The translations under genes and the position numbers were made by a program. From Ligula intestinalis (Eukaryota > Platyhelminthes > Cestoda > Diphyllobothriidea > Diphyllobothriidae): a DNA stretch of 64,000 nucleotides. Position 1 is the stretch's first letter. Every line of letters begins with the position of its first letter. The notes below the pieces were generated by a model. That model was not told the DNA's origin and made no database searches. It saw only the letters and a program-made list of their open reading frames with translations. Shown piece by piece: positions 1-12,670 of this stretch. Location: contig JAYGXS010000004.1 in NCBI GenBank assembly GCA_036362985.1, positions 68,291,348 through 68,355,347 on the forward strand. Reading direction: 5' to 3'.

Positions 1-489
1 TGCTATTTTTTAGTAGAATAAAAGCTCGTGTGCTTGTTCCCGCACAAAAAGTATGCAGACAAAGACCTTAAACTCAAATGCAGCGGCACATCGGATTCAA
101 AATGATCCGAAAATTGCAACTTTTTTAAAACCCATATATACTCCTCCTTCGAGCATAAAATTTATGGAATGCGTTATGTGCTACAAAATGAACCCAATAA
201 AAAAATTACCTGGTCTACGTCTTCTATAAAATGCAAAATATTTTATAAGGCATCAAAAATTGCTAGTAAAAATGCACACTAGTTAAGTGGTTACTGCCCC
301 CGTGCAGTTTTCGCAGGCGGCCGAAATTATTTGCATTTGAGAGAGACAGCATTGAGGCGTATCTGACATATTGTGAGATTATGCTGCGAGATAATAAGTA
401 TCACAAACCCACTTGAGTAGTTTTTTTTAATCGAGAACGCATTTCAGAAGTTCAGTTTACATCTTTTGACACCAATCACTGTAGGTATT
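1..489. other. No gene recognised, AT-rich
   Basis: AT-rich sequence with frequent stops in all frames. I see no recognisable protein motif, RNA gene or repeat boundary. Confidence 0.5.
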
Positions 490-960
490 TCGGGGGCTTA
501 AGTGAGTTAAACCCTGGCAACTGCGATCTTCAGACCATGGTACCTAAGTAGAGAAGAAGTCAGTGGAGACCAAAATAATAGGAATAGTTGATTGTGTACA
601 CAGAGGAACGGAGAATAGATGGATAGTGTTTTGACCTCGGCGAGCACGACCAACCAGTCGGCAGGCTGTGTCCGAAGAGCGGGAATAGTTACAAGGGCCC
701 AGAGCAAGCATTAGGTGAGTAAGCTTCAGGCTGCTGATTGGCCCGACCAGTGTGGGGTGCGTGCGTGCGCCCCGGCCGCCCGAAAGCGAAGGTTACGCCG
801 CGAAGGCAGACATCGGCCATCGCGCTGGGTCGAGCGACTGGGCGGCCAAGATTGTCCCGCGAGACCACTGTCTGTGCCATCTCGCGTTTGGATTAGGTGG
901 GCTGCAACTCTGTTGTAACGGTAGCCAAGGCCGAGATGTCCCCGCCTAATTGCGTCTTGT
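490..960. repeat. Partial copy of foldback/TIR element family
   Basis: Begins with the family terminus (GTGAGTTAAACCCTGGCAAC, then TGCGATCTTCAGACC), followed by the internal segment mentioning TTGTGTACAC and GGAGAATAGATGG. The same order occurs at 52080-52240 and 53377-53500. The opposite end is not identifiable, so this is a decayed or truncated copy of the family whose complete member is at 54329-55063. Confidence 0.6.
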
Positions 961-3499
961 GTGCGCCCCCAAAGAATAACACGACAAGAAGTGGGCAAAA
1001 GCAGAAGTTTTTGAGTGTAACAAACGCGTGTAACACGATGTCCATCGAGCCAATCAGCTTTTCTCTTGGTGTAGGCGCCAGTACGATTGGCTGGTGACTC
1101 AGTGACTGAGTGTAGCTTGAAATTTAGATTATTGATTGGTTGTCTGGCAAGAAGCGTTCGCTCGCGTGTAGGCCGATCGATAGCCTACTGTGAGCGCGGC
1201 TGCTGCTTGTATGCTAGCTGTTTGGCCCCACCTAAAAAACTTAAAACTAAACTTATACTGATAACAATAGACAACAAACTGGAAAATAACCGAAGCCAAA
1301 ACTAGTAAACTGAACAATAAACTGATAACCAAAATCAATAATAAAATGCAACTAGATAAGTAGTTATTTCTGCATAGTAAACTACGGTGAGATTTATAAG
1401 GGACCTTTACCAAAAGTATGTATACTTAAATAAAGACGTTAGGACGGGAGTCAGCGCGGGTAAAGTTACTAGCTACTGTGAGTATAGGAACGCGTGGACC
1501 ACTGTTTACAAAACAGTCGAGGTTGAACGGATTTCAGACTGCTATTATTATGAGAAGTAAAAACCCGGGGCATGATTAGGTTTAATGGAATGTAAACTGA
1601 TGACTATGCGGAGATTAGTCTCGAAACCCACAACACTACGCAGCATAGCGACTCAGGACCTAGAGTGTTTAGTTTCTGCGCCGTCCGCGAAAGTCGCATC
1701 GGCAGCAAGTAATTGAAGGGATTAAAAGTAATAAAACCGTCTTGCCGACAAGAAGGGGGAAGGGCTGCTAAGTACGGGCTGATTTGCCTGATGTTCTTAC
1801 CATTGGGCACAAAACTGTGGCTGAAGCTCAAGCCCAGCAAACCCACTTGCTCGATTTCAGATCAATAAAATGGCAAAAGAAGGGACAGCGTAGCAGTAGA
1901 GGAGGTTAGTACTCACGCACGTTTAGGCCTGGCGTTTGACTTGGCAGTCGTCATCACCACCTGTGCTGTGAATTTGTTTTATCGTGCTCTACAAGACATA
2001 CCGACGGAATGGCAATGACATGGTTGGAATAAATGCAAAGACATGCAGCGACGACTAAGGTAAAAAGTAAATTTATCGCAGTGATCGTCTGTCGGCGTGA
2101 GTAAAACTGAGTCACTGTACTTCCGAACGTGTCAGGGTTAAAGTGCACTTAAGTCAGCTGGGTTGTTAGAAATGTCAGAAAGAGTTCACCGGGGAGCGAT
2201 GGTGTAGCATTCAGATGATACAGCCGTTTCACAATCGAATATTTACCACTGCGAACTAGGCAGAAACGTACACTCACAGATGCTTGGGAAGGCGAGTCCT
2301 TTTCTATTTGCCATGCACGCTTGTTTACTTTATTTATTTTGAACTATTTAAGCTTATAAAGTAGCAAATATTTATGCAATGTTTCAGGGGCAGTTGTATT
2401 CCATGCTTACTTTAGACTCCAGCAATAAAAAGTCAAAAGTTAAACACGGTCCCGTTGATTTCGATAAGGCCAATATTGACTAGGTCAACGGCAAAAGGGC
2501 TACCCCGAGGACAATGGGCTGGGCCTGTAAAATTTGGTTCATGCCTCTGTCGTGAAAATATACCCTCAATTAAGACCCAGCCAAATTGCTGGTTAAGTCT
2601 TGCTTACGCCTTGGGTCAAAAGAGAATAGCAACCTTATAGCCTAACATTTCCGATTAATTTTTAAACCTCGTATCCGTTACAACTACAAAAAGGCAGTAG
2701 ACACACTGTAGGCGCAGTATTCAAAGGATGCAATTACTACGCGACCACATGCATGCTAATGTCGGGTACGCCTGCATCCATTACCTAAGTTCTTAGATCA
2801 TAGGGTAGTGGGGTGTTTCCCAGGTTCTCGTCTTGATTAGGCACGAGTTCATGAGCACTGTTCATGAGTTGAGTGATAAAGGCAGTTAGTTGGACTTTCG
2901 ATTGTGTCACATCACATATTTTTATCCCTATATTTGTCACAGGAGTGATTAATTGGCCCAACTGCAGTCGAGGGACTAAGCAGGGAAGGGGAAGAAGTCG
3001 CACAGTATTCTGATAAGCTGCAGATAGAAAGCATGGTTCCGGCAGTTCAGCACCCAAGCTTTTGTCACCTTTCAGAAGGAGTTCGGAATCAACAAACATC
3101 TAGCGTAGACCGGGACTTAAGATTTGGTATCATTCTTTCCGATTGCTCCTATGTTTTCGATCATCTTATTTTTCAGTAAATTTTCTGTTCTTCAATGCCA
3201 TCGTCTTGATCTTAAATACGCCAGATCTTGCTAATAATTCACACTATTATTAGTTCTCATCTCCGCGAAACCTCAATTTCGAATAATGAATGCGGCTGAT
3301 GGTGTCGGAGATATTCATGGCATACGAGAGCGCTTGCCGTACTTGCGGACTAGTGCTGCTCTGTTTCTTATAGTGCTTTGGAATGCACCAGTGGATGAAT
3401 TTGCCAGCCCCTGTGTTTCATTTTCCTTGACTTCTCTGACTCTGTATCCAGTAATAACCCGTATGTCAAAACGAATGACCAGAATAATCAAAATAGCCT
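961..3499. other. No gene recognised
   Basis: Only short open frames. The longest, a 104-codon minus-strand frame at 2785-3099, has no domain or motif I recognise and no visible splice or promoter context. Confidence 0.45.
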
Positions 3500-4190
3500 G
3501 GTACTACTAAGTAAACTAGTAAGGGATAAACAGTGTACAAACCTACACAATGGATTCACAAACTAAAGAACTAAGAAGGTCAGCCACATCAATCAACTCT
3601 ATAAAAGGGAACAACACAAGTCCGACCGCCACAAAAAGCGAAACCGGCTATAGGAGACCGTGTGTATGTTCATATAAAATGGGGCGTGGCTCTGCTTTTA
3701 TATGATTTCAGGAGGCAGTTCATGTGGAGTCAGGACTGGCCTGCGCAGGTAAGAGGGCGTGGTAGTTTAAGTGTTTCTCGCAGCAGTCGTGACTAACTTA
3801 GTCAAGAAGGGGAGAGAACGGACAGCTGCTTCATTGGTCTTTATCTTGGCTAGTCGAAACAGTTGTCTCTTGAGGCAGCGGGAGCCAACCGCTTTGGGGG
3901 AATAAATGATTAAAAGCAAGGGAACCGAACGGGGAATTCGGACAGTATCAACTAGCACATGGCCGAAGGATCGGTTTTGGCACTAGTGTGCATTCGGCTG
4001 GAGACAGAAGGTCAACAGGAGAGGGTTGCAGCGTTTTTGGAGGAAGGGGGCACGGGCACGTGGTTCAGAGGAAGGGTAAAATTTTCGCTGGAGGGCAACA
4101 ATCATATGTAGGTCTTAACGGATTTTCGCTGGAGAAAGGAGGTGGAGAATTTCAAACTTTTTCAGTTGGAAATAACACCTTGTAACGGCC
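3500..4190. repeat. Interspersed repeat, family B, copy 1
   Basis: About 690 bp with two matching blocks elsewhere. The first block (GTACAAACCT..CAATGGAT, then GGGAACAACA) recurs at 31900-32100 and, more diverged, at 44400-44640. The second block (CCAGTGTGCATTCG-like sequence, then GGTCAACAGG and GTTCAG) recurs at 32335-32560. No coding capacity was seen. The family is unclassified; the ends are estimated from where similarity stops. Confidence 0.55.
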
Positions 4191-5467
4191 ACGCAGTTAA
4201 TTCGCTGTACCATCACGACAGCCAAATCAGGGAGTAATAGTCCTTACGGGTAATGCGAACCCAGAAAAATGTTGCAGGTGGGATTAAATGTACGCCTAGG
4301 CTCCGACTCACGTCTCGCAAATGCCCTAAGTACAACTCCACCTAGGCTTAGGTGGGTGAGGAAGGAGACAATGCAACAGATGCGGCACAAGCCTATAATT
4401 GCTGTAGTCTAATTCAAACTAAAGCTACCGCTTCTGCACCAACCGTGCAGCGGAGCACAAGCTGGACATTCTCCATAAAAACGGTTGAACTGTAAAGCTA
4501 ATAGGCTCAGGCAAATTGTTAGTGTATGAAAAAGCTAAATGGAAATGAGACTGACATTAAGGGACCTCAGCAGACTTTCCGCAATGTTAAATCTCGGCTT
4601 TCCAAATAGCTACGTTCCTGAAGAACATACAGGACGAAAAATTGGATTTCCAGCCCCAACTAGTAATTGACTCGATGGAGGTCCGTTGAGCCACGGGTCC
4701 ATTGTCCTGGTGGTTTTGATCAACAATACGCATTAGAATGATGGGAGGCTCACCAATCTAGTCACTGAACATGTTCGTCCTGTTCGCACTTGTTACTCCG
4801 TCTAGAGCCCTCGGAGAACGTTACGTAGCGCTTAGACAGATAAGATGGTACCCACACATGCAATGGAGACGGGAATGGTCATTACTGGCTTATTGGCAGT
4901 CAGCGGCCAGATGTAGATCACCTAAGATTTGAATGCGCACCATTTGGTCAATGAGTGTATGACTGCCCCCTGAGTCGGAATGTGCATTGTTGGCCTAAAA
5001 CTAGCCTGGCCAAAGTGCGTTTAAGTGACAGATATCAGTGTTTTTAACGGTTTTTTTATAGAAAGGGAGCCGGTCACATAAAACATAATTTGGTCCATGA
5101 ACCCACCCCCTCTCCTTCGAACTTACCTTTGCGAGATGGTGAACGCGATAACATATCTGGACCCCAAATTTTTCGGCATATAAATTAATGGCTATTTATA
5201 ACACATTAACTTCCACCCACCAGCCATACGGAAACCCAGGTCGGAATAATCTGGGATTTGTATTCGAGACTATATGTTATCGAATGTTTTGTGATTGCCA
5301 AAATGATGCAAAGAGTGAAGTTGAACCTCCGTGCATGCTTCTCGCTTCAAACAAGCTGACGTGGTCAAATCTAGTAGAGTATATCAAAGGTCATGGATTC
5401 TAATTCAGAAAAAAAGATAAGTTTAATCAGAACACACAATCAGGCTGCTGTCTCACCATGTACTGTG
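4191..5467. other. No gene recognised
   Basis: No convincing frame. A 71-codon plus-strand frame at 5188-5403 has no recognisable motif. Confidence 0.45.
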
Positions 5468-5480
5468 ACCGAACGGCGTG

Positions 5481-5714
5481 GGTGGCGTGGGAACCACAGC
5501 AGACGCGTCTTCGACCGCATTCCCAGCCGCCCTCAGGGCGGCCAAGGTCTGCTACAACAAACCTCCCTATGGTGGATCCATCTCTTCTCCTCTCAATCTG
5601 CTTTTTTATGACAGAGCAGCCCCTCCTGACTATGCTGCTCCTCCCTTTCCTCGCCGCTGGGATTGAGGCCCACCCGGCGGGGTTCCGAATCCAACAAGGG
5701 CTACTTGCCTGCCT
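5481..5714 (+). mobile_element. Short non-autonomous retroposon made of both ends of the 2A LINE, copy A
   Basis: This 234-bp element is flanked by a perfect 13-bp duplication, ACCGAACGGCGTG, at 5468-5480 and 5715-5727. Its first ~180 bp match the 5' end of the LINE at 15802 (GGAACCACAGCAGACGCGTC onward), including a leader beginning MTEQPLLTMLL and ending GIEAHP. At the point where the LINE reads GIEANPGP, the short element switches to the LINE's 3' terminus (CCGGCGGGG, then ATCCAACAAGGGCTAC) and ends in TGCC repeats. It is therefore an internally deleted LINE derivative, comparable in architecture to trypanosome RIME and ingi. It has no endonuclease or reverse transcriptase, so it would depend on the LINE in trans. 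Confidence 0.75.
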
Positions 5715-5727
5715 ACCGAACGGCGTG

Positions 5728-6589
5728 CCGAGAGCCAGTGTAACATGGCTCCTTTTCAATGTAGTCCGAATGGTACTCGCATTTATTTGGAGTGAGAAGG
5801 TCCATTTAACGCGGACCAGACATGAGTGAAAATTGGTGTCGAGCTGTTTAGTTCAGACAACCTCTGTGTCAGATCCTTCTGGTGTTCTTCTTTACGTTAA
5901 ATTGACACTGTACCCCTGATGCATTAGGGTGGCAATAGTATGAAAAATGCGGCGCAACTCTACTATCAACATTAAAATGAATCTCTCGCCCAATGAACCG
6001 CCCTTACGCACATCATGCTTTAGAGCACTCGGTGGACATCGTAAATAATGACGAAGAAAACAGAATATGCGAAACCAAGTCTCCGTAGCACAGTACCTGA
6101 AGTTTGCTATGTACCAGAAAATCTCGTCGTCTGATTCGGCATTCGAATTACTCAGCTGAAGGTACTGTACTGGTGAGCTAGAAGTCTATTTTTGCATAAG
6201 TCATGGTGTGGAATATTAAGTATGGTAGAGAGACGCTCACGGTTTAAGTTGCCAATCACTAAAGACCCTTGGCATTGGGTATAAACGCACCCTTCCTACC
6301 TGCCTTCTTTCAGCTGGGTGTGGACAGGCCCAACGTAAAAGATTTTAGAAGGAGATACATGGAATCGCAACACACCACAAAAAATACAGGTTGCTGCATA
6401 GTTGTTCGATTTTTTTAAGAGTGATGCACTTCAGGAACGTATCCACGCATTCTTTACCGAAAAGTAAACTGCAGTGTTATTCATAACATTGTTCTCATAA
6501 AAGAAGCTTGATCCCTCAGACTTGGTCATGTTTTCTGCTATTTCCTTTCGGTTTTGCACATTGGGATGGAAACATGTGATCGCAACCTA
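5728..6589. other. No gene recognised
   Basis: AT-rich spacer without a supported frame or repeat. Confidence 0.4.
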
Positions 6590-7330
6590 TATAGGTCTAA
6601 AACATTTTTATATGCAGATGGCTTGAAACTCGCATATGCCTATAACAAACATTCGATAAGCAGTGTGCATAGAGCAATTTAATAAGACCTTCAAAAACTA
6701 AACGACTGGCGTGTTCAATGGCAAAAGCCATTCTCCCCAACAAAATGTCATCTCATTATTTTTGGACCACTAAAACTTCCCTTCATAATGTTAAGTGGTC
6801 AAGAAATAAAAGAGCTAACATCTTTAAAAGATTTAGGTCTTAGCTATTCTAATACTCTTGACTTATGCCCGCATGTTAAACAAATCGCACCAAAAACTAA
6901 TCGACTTTGTGGCGTCATAAGTAAAAATTTCACATCGATTACACTTAATACTAAGCTTTACAAAATGTATCTTTCACCTATTCTAGACTGCTGCTCAATA
7001 TTTTTCGGTACCATGTCATCAAATGATAGACAGAAACTAGAAAAAATCCAGAAAAGGTTTACCAGAGTTCTGTGTAAACGCGATGACGCCCGAGACTCCT
7101 ATACAATAGTGTACAATAGATACGGTCTTAAACCCCTCTGACAAAGGCGACTCCACAATGGTTTTACTTTCCTATTGAAAGTGACACATAATCAGAATAT
7201 CCTTAGCAATAATATGTTAACAAATCAAAACGGTCCCCTCCCACTAGAAACAACCAGCATACGATTCTTAACACTAAAGCCAGCTTATCAACTCAGACAC
7301 TAACCAAAATTGTGCCTTGCCTTTTTTTCT
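6590..7330 (+). pseudogene. CR1-like LINE reverse transcriptase fragment
   Basis: A decayed piece of non-LTR reverse transcriptase. Around 6605 the frame reads FLYADGLKLAYAY, the position of the catalytic F/YADD box, with the second Asp changed to Gly. Past an in-frame stop it continues through LNDWRVQWQ and KCHLIIFG into a 117-codon open stretch at 6788-7141 (LKDLGLSYSNTLDL, YLSPILDCCSIFFG, LEKIQKRFTRVLCKR). This order (YADD, KC..., LGL, LEKIQ+RF) is that of the thumb and C-terminal region of CR1-like elements. There is no 5' part and no endonuclease. It is inactive, and the adjacent AT-rich sequence shows no target duplication. Confidence 0.75.
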
Positions 7331-8949
7331 AGTTCTTAGAAATAAAAACAAAAACTAACAATAATTTATCGAGTCCAATATTCTTCGACTAACATCTCAA
7401 TGTTTATATAAAATATTATCAGGGAAAATAAGTTTCTCTACAGCTATGCTAAAATATATATATTGCTTCCTCTTATGACATATCAGTAGTATAAATTCTA
7501 ATGATGCCACCGTAAATAGGCCACCTTTGTTATGTTTTCAAAACAGAAAGGAGTTTGTAGGCAGAATGTTGTAAAGACAAAACAGAAGGCCGTCCGTAAG
7601 TAGGAGGTGTGCAGAGGCCGAGGAACTGATTAGTGTCTTGGTCATCTTACCTGCGGAAGCTTTATGATGGGGTTTAAACATCATTGGCTCAAAGATAGCC
7701 GGAGCCAGCGCCTTCTTGTATTTTAAATATTGTCCCCCTCAAATGGAAAAGATATAAGAGCAGGCTTTTTCAGAACAGACATTTTTTTAGATTTCGGCCG
7801 TAAATGGCTGCAGTACTGAGGAATGCAACATTAAGTTTAGCCACGTTTAAGAAGGGCCCTGCTATTATATATTCATTCTGTGTAAATTCGAACTGCTGTG
7901 TTCTCAATTAGTTACTTACTTCATGTAAAGACAGGAATGAGTTGAAAGGTGTCCCAAATGTATTTGTGCAAACAAATTTTGCTGTGTTTGCTTGCCTTAC
8001 ATTCTTTTTATAAGCCATACGTTTTCCTTTCCATATAAAAGTTAGAGTAGTTTACCTTACTCATAAAGCCGAAGATTTTTAAAAGTAACTCCCTGTTACA
8101 CAAACGCAGCCCATACTGCGGCCCTCAAAGTCTTACAGCAATAAAGTTATGGTCATTCTCCATAATAAGGCGTATTGTTATTAAGGAAGGAATAAAAAGT
8201 TTTCTAGAAATACCTGATTTTTTAGGAAAGTGGAAAATTCTGAATAAGTGTAAATCGGCCGTACAAGGGAAACACAAAATTGACATGTAGAGGAAGCCCG
8301 TTTATGCCAAAACCACCGAGCGAATAAAGCAGCGCAAGTAAAATTACATTTACAAAATCCTTCTGTAGAAATTTCGGAAATGTATACTTCAATATTATGT
8401 GCAATGTAATGTATGGTTGTCACAGAACAGCCAAAATTTTGAGACGGTTTTCTAACACGTTTTCTCGAGAACTTCAAGTTGCTTTTCTCGTTCGTGCATC
8501 CTTTGAGTTACGTTCGACCAAGGCAACTACGTTTTCGCTTCGTATGCTCCATTGGGAGATCACACGAGTAAGATATTACTTAACTTCACGTGCGGACATG
8601 CCGGTCTGTGACAAATAAATTTAAATGGACTTGTCAGGTGCAATTGTAAACGTACCATTTTTTCTACTCAAAGAGTATTTGCATTCCGCCACATTTTAAT
8701 GCGTAATTATTTTGCCAGTTTGATAACGAAGAGGTAAAAATCTTCCTTGAAATGCTAATTAAGACTTTACAATATTCACTGGCTACCAGAGGTAGAGGCT
8801 CAGAAAGCCCTGGGGGTGTGATTCACGCCTTCACTGAAACCATCACTCCACGTCCTGAAAGTGGCTAAATCCGCAATATCGAACTTGTATCTAATCAAGC
8901 GCGACTTTGCTAAGTTTGACAAAGTTGTAGTTGGCAAGGTATTCGGCAC
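7331..8949. other. No gene recognised
   Basis: Short frames only, including overlapping frames on both strands at 8181-8618. No motif supports them. Confidence 0.4.
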
Positions 8950-10143
8950 GTTCGTGTGACCTCAACTGGAATTTTCCATGCAAGCCTGGAAACCTTGAAC
9001 AGCCAAAGTCAAAAAAACCTTGAAAGGGTACAAAAACGCGCAGCAAAATTAGTACGAGGCCAACGTAACCTCCCTTATGAGACCCGACTGGTAAATCTTG
9101 ACTTGTTTCCTCTGGATTACAGGCAGCTACGTGGGGACATAATCCAGGCATTTCGCAAATAACTTCTTTGAGCGGGCCACCACCTCTAGGCTGCGAGGAC
9201 ACCCCCTCAAATTACGTGTGACTGGGGCAAGATTTGACCCAAGAAAATTCTTTTTCCCTAAGAGAGTAATCTAGGCATGGCATGACCTTCCTGCGGATAT
9301 TGTCATGTCCCCTTCTGTGGATGTTTTTAAGGCAAACCTAGACCGATTTAGTGAGTATCGTCACAATTAAGTACTCCAAATCCAAACACTGAAGTGTTCC
9401 GAATCCAAAAATTGAAGCGCTCCAACTACAAATACTGAAATGCTAGAAATGTTATAAATATATACTCTTAATAATTTTTAAGTAGTATTATCATTAGTGT
9501 TTAACCAAATGCGTTAAGATATTGCCTAGCTCCGATGTCTCTGCTCAGTATGTGAACTGAGCTGTTAGCATCTGAGGTCACATCTACCGCACATATGGTC
9601 CTAGGCTACGCGGCCCTGTCACACCCTTTCTCGTATCAACCGACTGCTGACGACGTGGCGGATTCCTTGGCTCTTGGCACAGCAAAGGCTTATCATGGTC
9701 GCATCTCCAGTTCTTCAGGACGTTCTCGTGACTCCGAGGTCTCCTCCTCGTATGGTCCTTCGGACTTAGATATTACTCGTCATGGACGCCATGGCTGCCG
9801 TCAACATTCACAGAAGCATCATGCCCCTATCATTCACATACTTCCCTCACGAGCGACTGTTTTTCTCCTAAAAACCACAAATGACATTCCATTTTGAATT
9901 ATGAGCCAGCCTTAGGAGTTTTTTTACTGTCTGCTCTTTTGCCTCAATTACACTGCTGGCTCGTGTAAACTGAGTGTGAATGTATTACTTGACACAAGCG
10001 AGTTGTCGTCTGAAATTGTGTCAACGACTTCTTTGGAATGTTCGGCTGTGCCGATGCATTTCTGAAATCTTATGTACCAAGAGGGAGTTCAAAGGTGTTT
10101 GCCAACATTTTCTTGAATAAATTTGACTTTGACTTGACTTGAC
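8950..10143 (+). pseudogene. CR1-like LINE 3' end (RT C-terminus plus 3' UTR)
   Basis: The plus strand encodes the C-terminal signature of CR1-like reverse transcriptases: LERVQKRAAKLVRGQRNLPY at 9018 onward, LDLFPLDYRQLRGDIIQAFR, then LKLRVTGARFDPRKFFFPKR, AWHDLPADIV and a final FKANLDRFSEYRHN ending near 9370. Stops and small frameshifts separate these blocks. The following ~770 bp look like the 3' UTR. They share GAGCGACTGTTTTTCTCCTA and ACTGTCTGCTC with 37320-37390 and 39270-39330, and the element ends at 10110-10143 in AATAAATTTGACTTTGACTTGACTTGACA, a short tandem tail typical of such LINEs. Confidence 0.8.
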
Positions 10144-10759
10144 AAGATTCGATATCCTCAGGTGATTAGTTCACCTCAAACTGACCGCGGCTAACTCCAC
10201 CTCAGTTAAAAGACATGACAGTTTTTCCAGACTCAAAATATTCTTACTATGAAACATTAACACGTACAATGTATGGCTATTCTATTTTATCTTTTGCTAG
10301 TATTCTACCTTAGAAGTCAGGTTATTTTCACTTTAAACAAACTCCTTATTTCGCACACTATTGATCAAGCAAAAAACCAAAGCAAAACCTATAGTATCCG
10401 CATAAGAAGGGGTTCGGGTTAGGTTTTTTCCTGCCTACCGGGGTTTTTGACGGCGCCAAAGACGTGCCTTACAAATAAACCCTATTATTATATCAATAAA
10501 AAATAATTAACGCGCAAGTCATTGTCTCTGCACCTACCTTGATGTTGGACAAATGGTGGCCATAATCGTTTGTGGAGAACTCACTCTCATTTGAAATATC
10601 AAGTAGATAGTAAGTGTAAATTATTCGTTCCTCGTTAATTTATCATGTGAATTCCGCGAGAATGTTTAACTAATATTACAGTTTTCTTTTTTGATGCCTG
10701 TTGTAAAAGACTTGAATGTGAACATTTAATCATGTTTCACGTTTCATCAGTAGAGGGTA
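10144..10759. other. No gene recognised
   Basis: AT-rich intergenic sequence. Confidence 0.4.
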
Positions 10760-12670
10760 AGGAATGGATCCGTGGGCACCCTTCTTAGCAGTCACCGGAC
10801 ATGTGGGAGTTTTCAGGTTAGACCAATCCCCCCCCCAAAGCAAGGGCACTTCCGTGAACGGTACAGATCATGCTTCAAATAGGGCATCGTATTTCTTCTT
10901 GAATGCGGCAATTGTCTCGTCAGCAACAACGTCTGGGGGGGGAGATTGTTCCATGCATTCACAGCGCGAATTGAGAGTCGGTAGACGTGCGGGAGGCCAT
11001 CTGTCCGTTGTACCGCCATTTTGAAGCAGTGTCCTCACCTGGGCATGTCAACCTCTAGTTTGAAGTACTCTGCGACCTCCGGTATGTCGCCGCAGACGAT
11101 CAATTTGTGCACCATGATTCGGTCGCCTCTGGAGCGTCGAAATTCGAGATTAAACCGGCCCAGTGCTTTAAAGCGCTCCGGAGAGGTCAGTCTTCTCACT
11201 TCGGGCACCATTCTTGACCCCAGTCGTTGAACATATTCGATGTCAGTCATTTCGCTCTTCGTACATGGAAACCAAGCGGACGATCCATACTCCATGATCG
11301 GCTGAATAAACGTGACCATGGGCTTGCGGAATATCTGCATGGACCAGGACGTGAATGCTCTTTTGAACATCCAAAGTAGCGCTAGCCCCTTGCGTCTCGC
11401 CAAAGTTGATTGTTCTCGGGTCTTGATGTCGTCCTGGATGATAACGCCCAATTCTCGAGTACTCCTAACAGCGGCCAGTGTCAGGTTTAGCGTTGTATAG
11501 GGTGGGTGGTCCCGGTCTCTCGCAATTCTAAACAAGTTCAATTTGGTCACGTTTACCGGTATCTTGATCTCTAATGACCACTCGTGGATCACATCGAGAT
11601 CATTTTGGAACGTCATTGTGTCTTCGGCGTTGAGGATGACATGCCATACATTGAGGTCATCCACGAACAGAAGGCATGGGATGCAAGTCTTGATGGGATA
11701 TCCACGACGTATATTGAAAACAGTCTGGGACCCAGCACCGACCCTTGTGGTACTGCACTACGAGCCTCAAACGCCGAGGAACACCCTTCGCATAATCTGA
11801 CCCGGCATTGTCTACCGAATAGATACCCCTTGATCCATTTGATGACAGTTATAGATGCCGGCGTGTTTCTGAGTTTGTTAAGGAGATCGACTTCATCAAA
11901 CGTCTTGCTAAGATCGATTAAGGCTGCATGAACCGGCAGTCGTTTTTCTTGGGCTTCGCACCAGGCTTCACGTGCCACCATGACGTTTGTGATACACGAT
12001 TTGCCCTTAACAAAGCCATGTTGTTTTGTTGGTAGGATTGTGGCTGGCCCAATGTGAGCATCGATTTCGCGACAGATGAAGATTTTGAGTACTTTCACAA
12101 ACACCGAGGTCAGGCTGACTGGTCAATAATTCTGGGGAAGAAAACGGTCGCCACCCTTGTACCTTGGAGTTATTATACTCTGTTTCCAGTCATGTGGTAC
12201 CATTGCAGTTTCAAGCGTACAGAGAAACAGTGCTTTGATGCTTGCTGCGATTATAGAAGCTAGCTCGCTAATTACCCTCGGATTGTGATTGTCGGGTCCA
12301 GCAGCCTTAGTAGGTATCGGCCTACTAAGTGCATTTTCCACATCTTCAATGGTGATTAGCATGCTGTTTTCAGTTTGGTAATGGATCTCAAAATCCTGGC
12401 TGTCGGGCGCTGGTGGCAAGTAAACAGTAGAGTATTGTTGAGCTAGAAGTTCAGCCATACATAACTCATCTGTCTCGAGCACACCATCTGTATTGTGGAG
12501 ACCCTGGATGCCCGGGTTTTCACGGCGCTATCTCTTCAGAAACGAGAAGAATCGATTCGGTTGAGTGTCAATGTTTTCAGCAGATCCTCTTTGTATGCTA
12601 CTTTTCTTGCCCTCATCATACGTTTGCATTAATCTCTGAGTCCTTTGTATTTTTTATGCTTCGGAAGTTT
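10760..12670 (-). pseudogene. CR1-like LINE reverse transcriptase, near complete RT domain, broken
   Basis: Reading from 12670 down: AYKEDLLKTLTLN (linker), LSRPIPTKAAGPDNHNPRVI (fingers), VPHDWKQSIITPRYKGGDR, PVSLTSVFVKVLKIFI, QHGFVKGKSCITNVMV, AALIDLSKTFDEVD (first catalytic Asp), VPQGSVLGPRLFSIYVVDIP, FVDDLNVWHV (the F/YADD box as FVDD), then ELGVIIQDDIKTREQ, PIMEYGSSAWFP and IRAVNAWNNLPPQ at 10813-11019. Breaks are an in-frame TGA at 12125-12123 inside the NYRPVSL motif (probably CGA to TGA), a frameshift in the 11613-11664 overlap, and others near 12500. This is a dead copy whose endonuclease half is missing. Confidence 0.85.

Noticed and set aside
5103..5160. Promoter for the 5188-5403 frame
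   Set aside because: No recognisable core promoter and the frame itself is unsupported.
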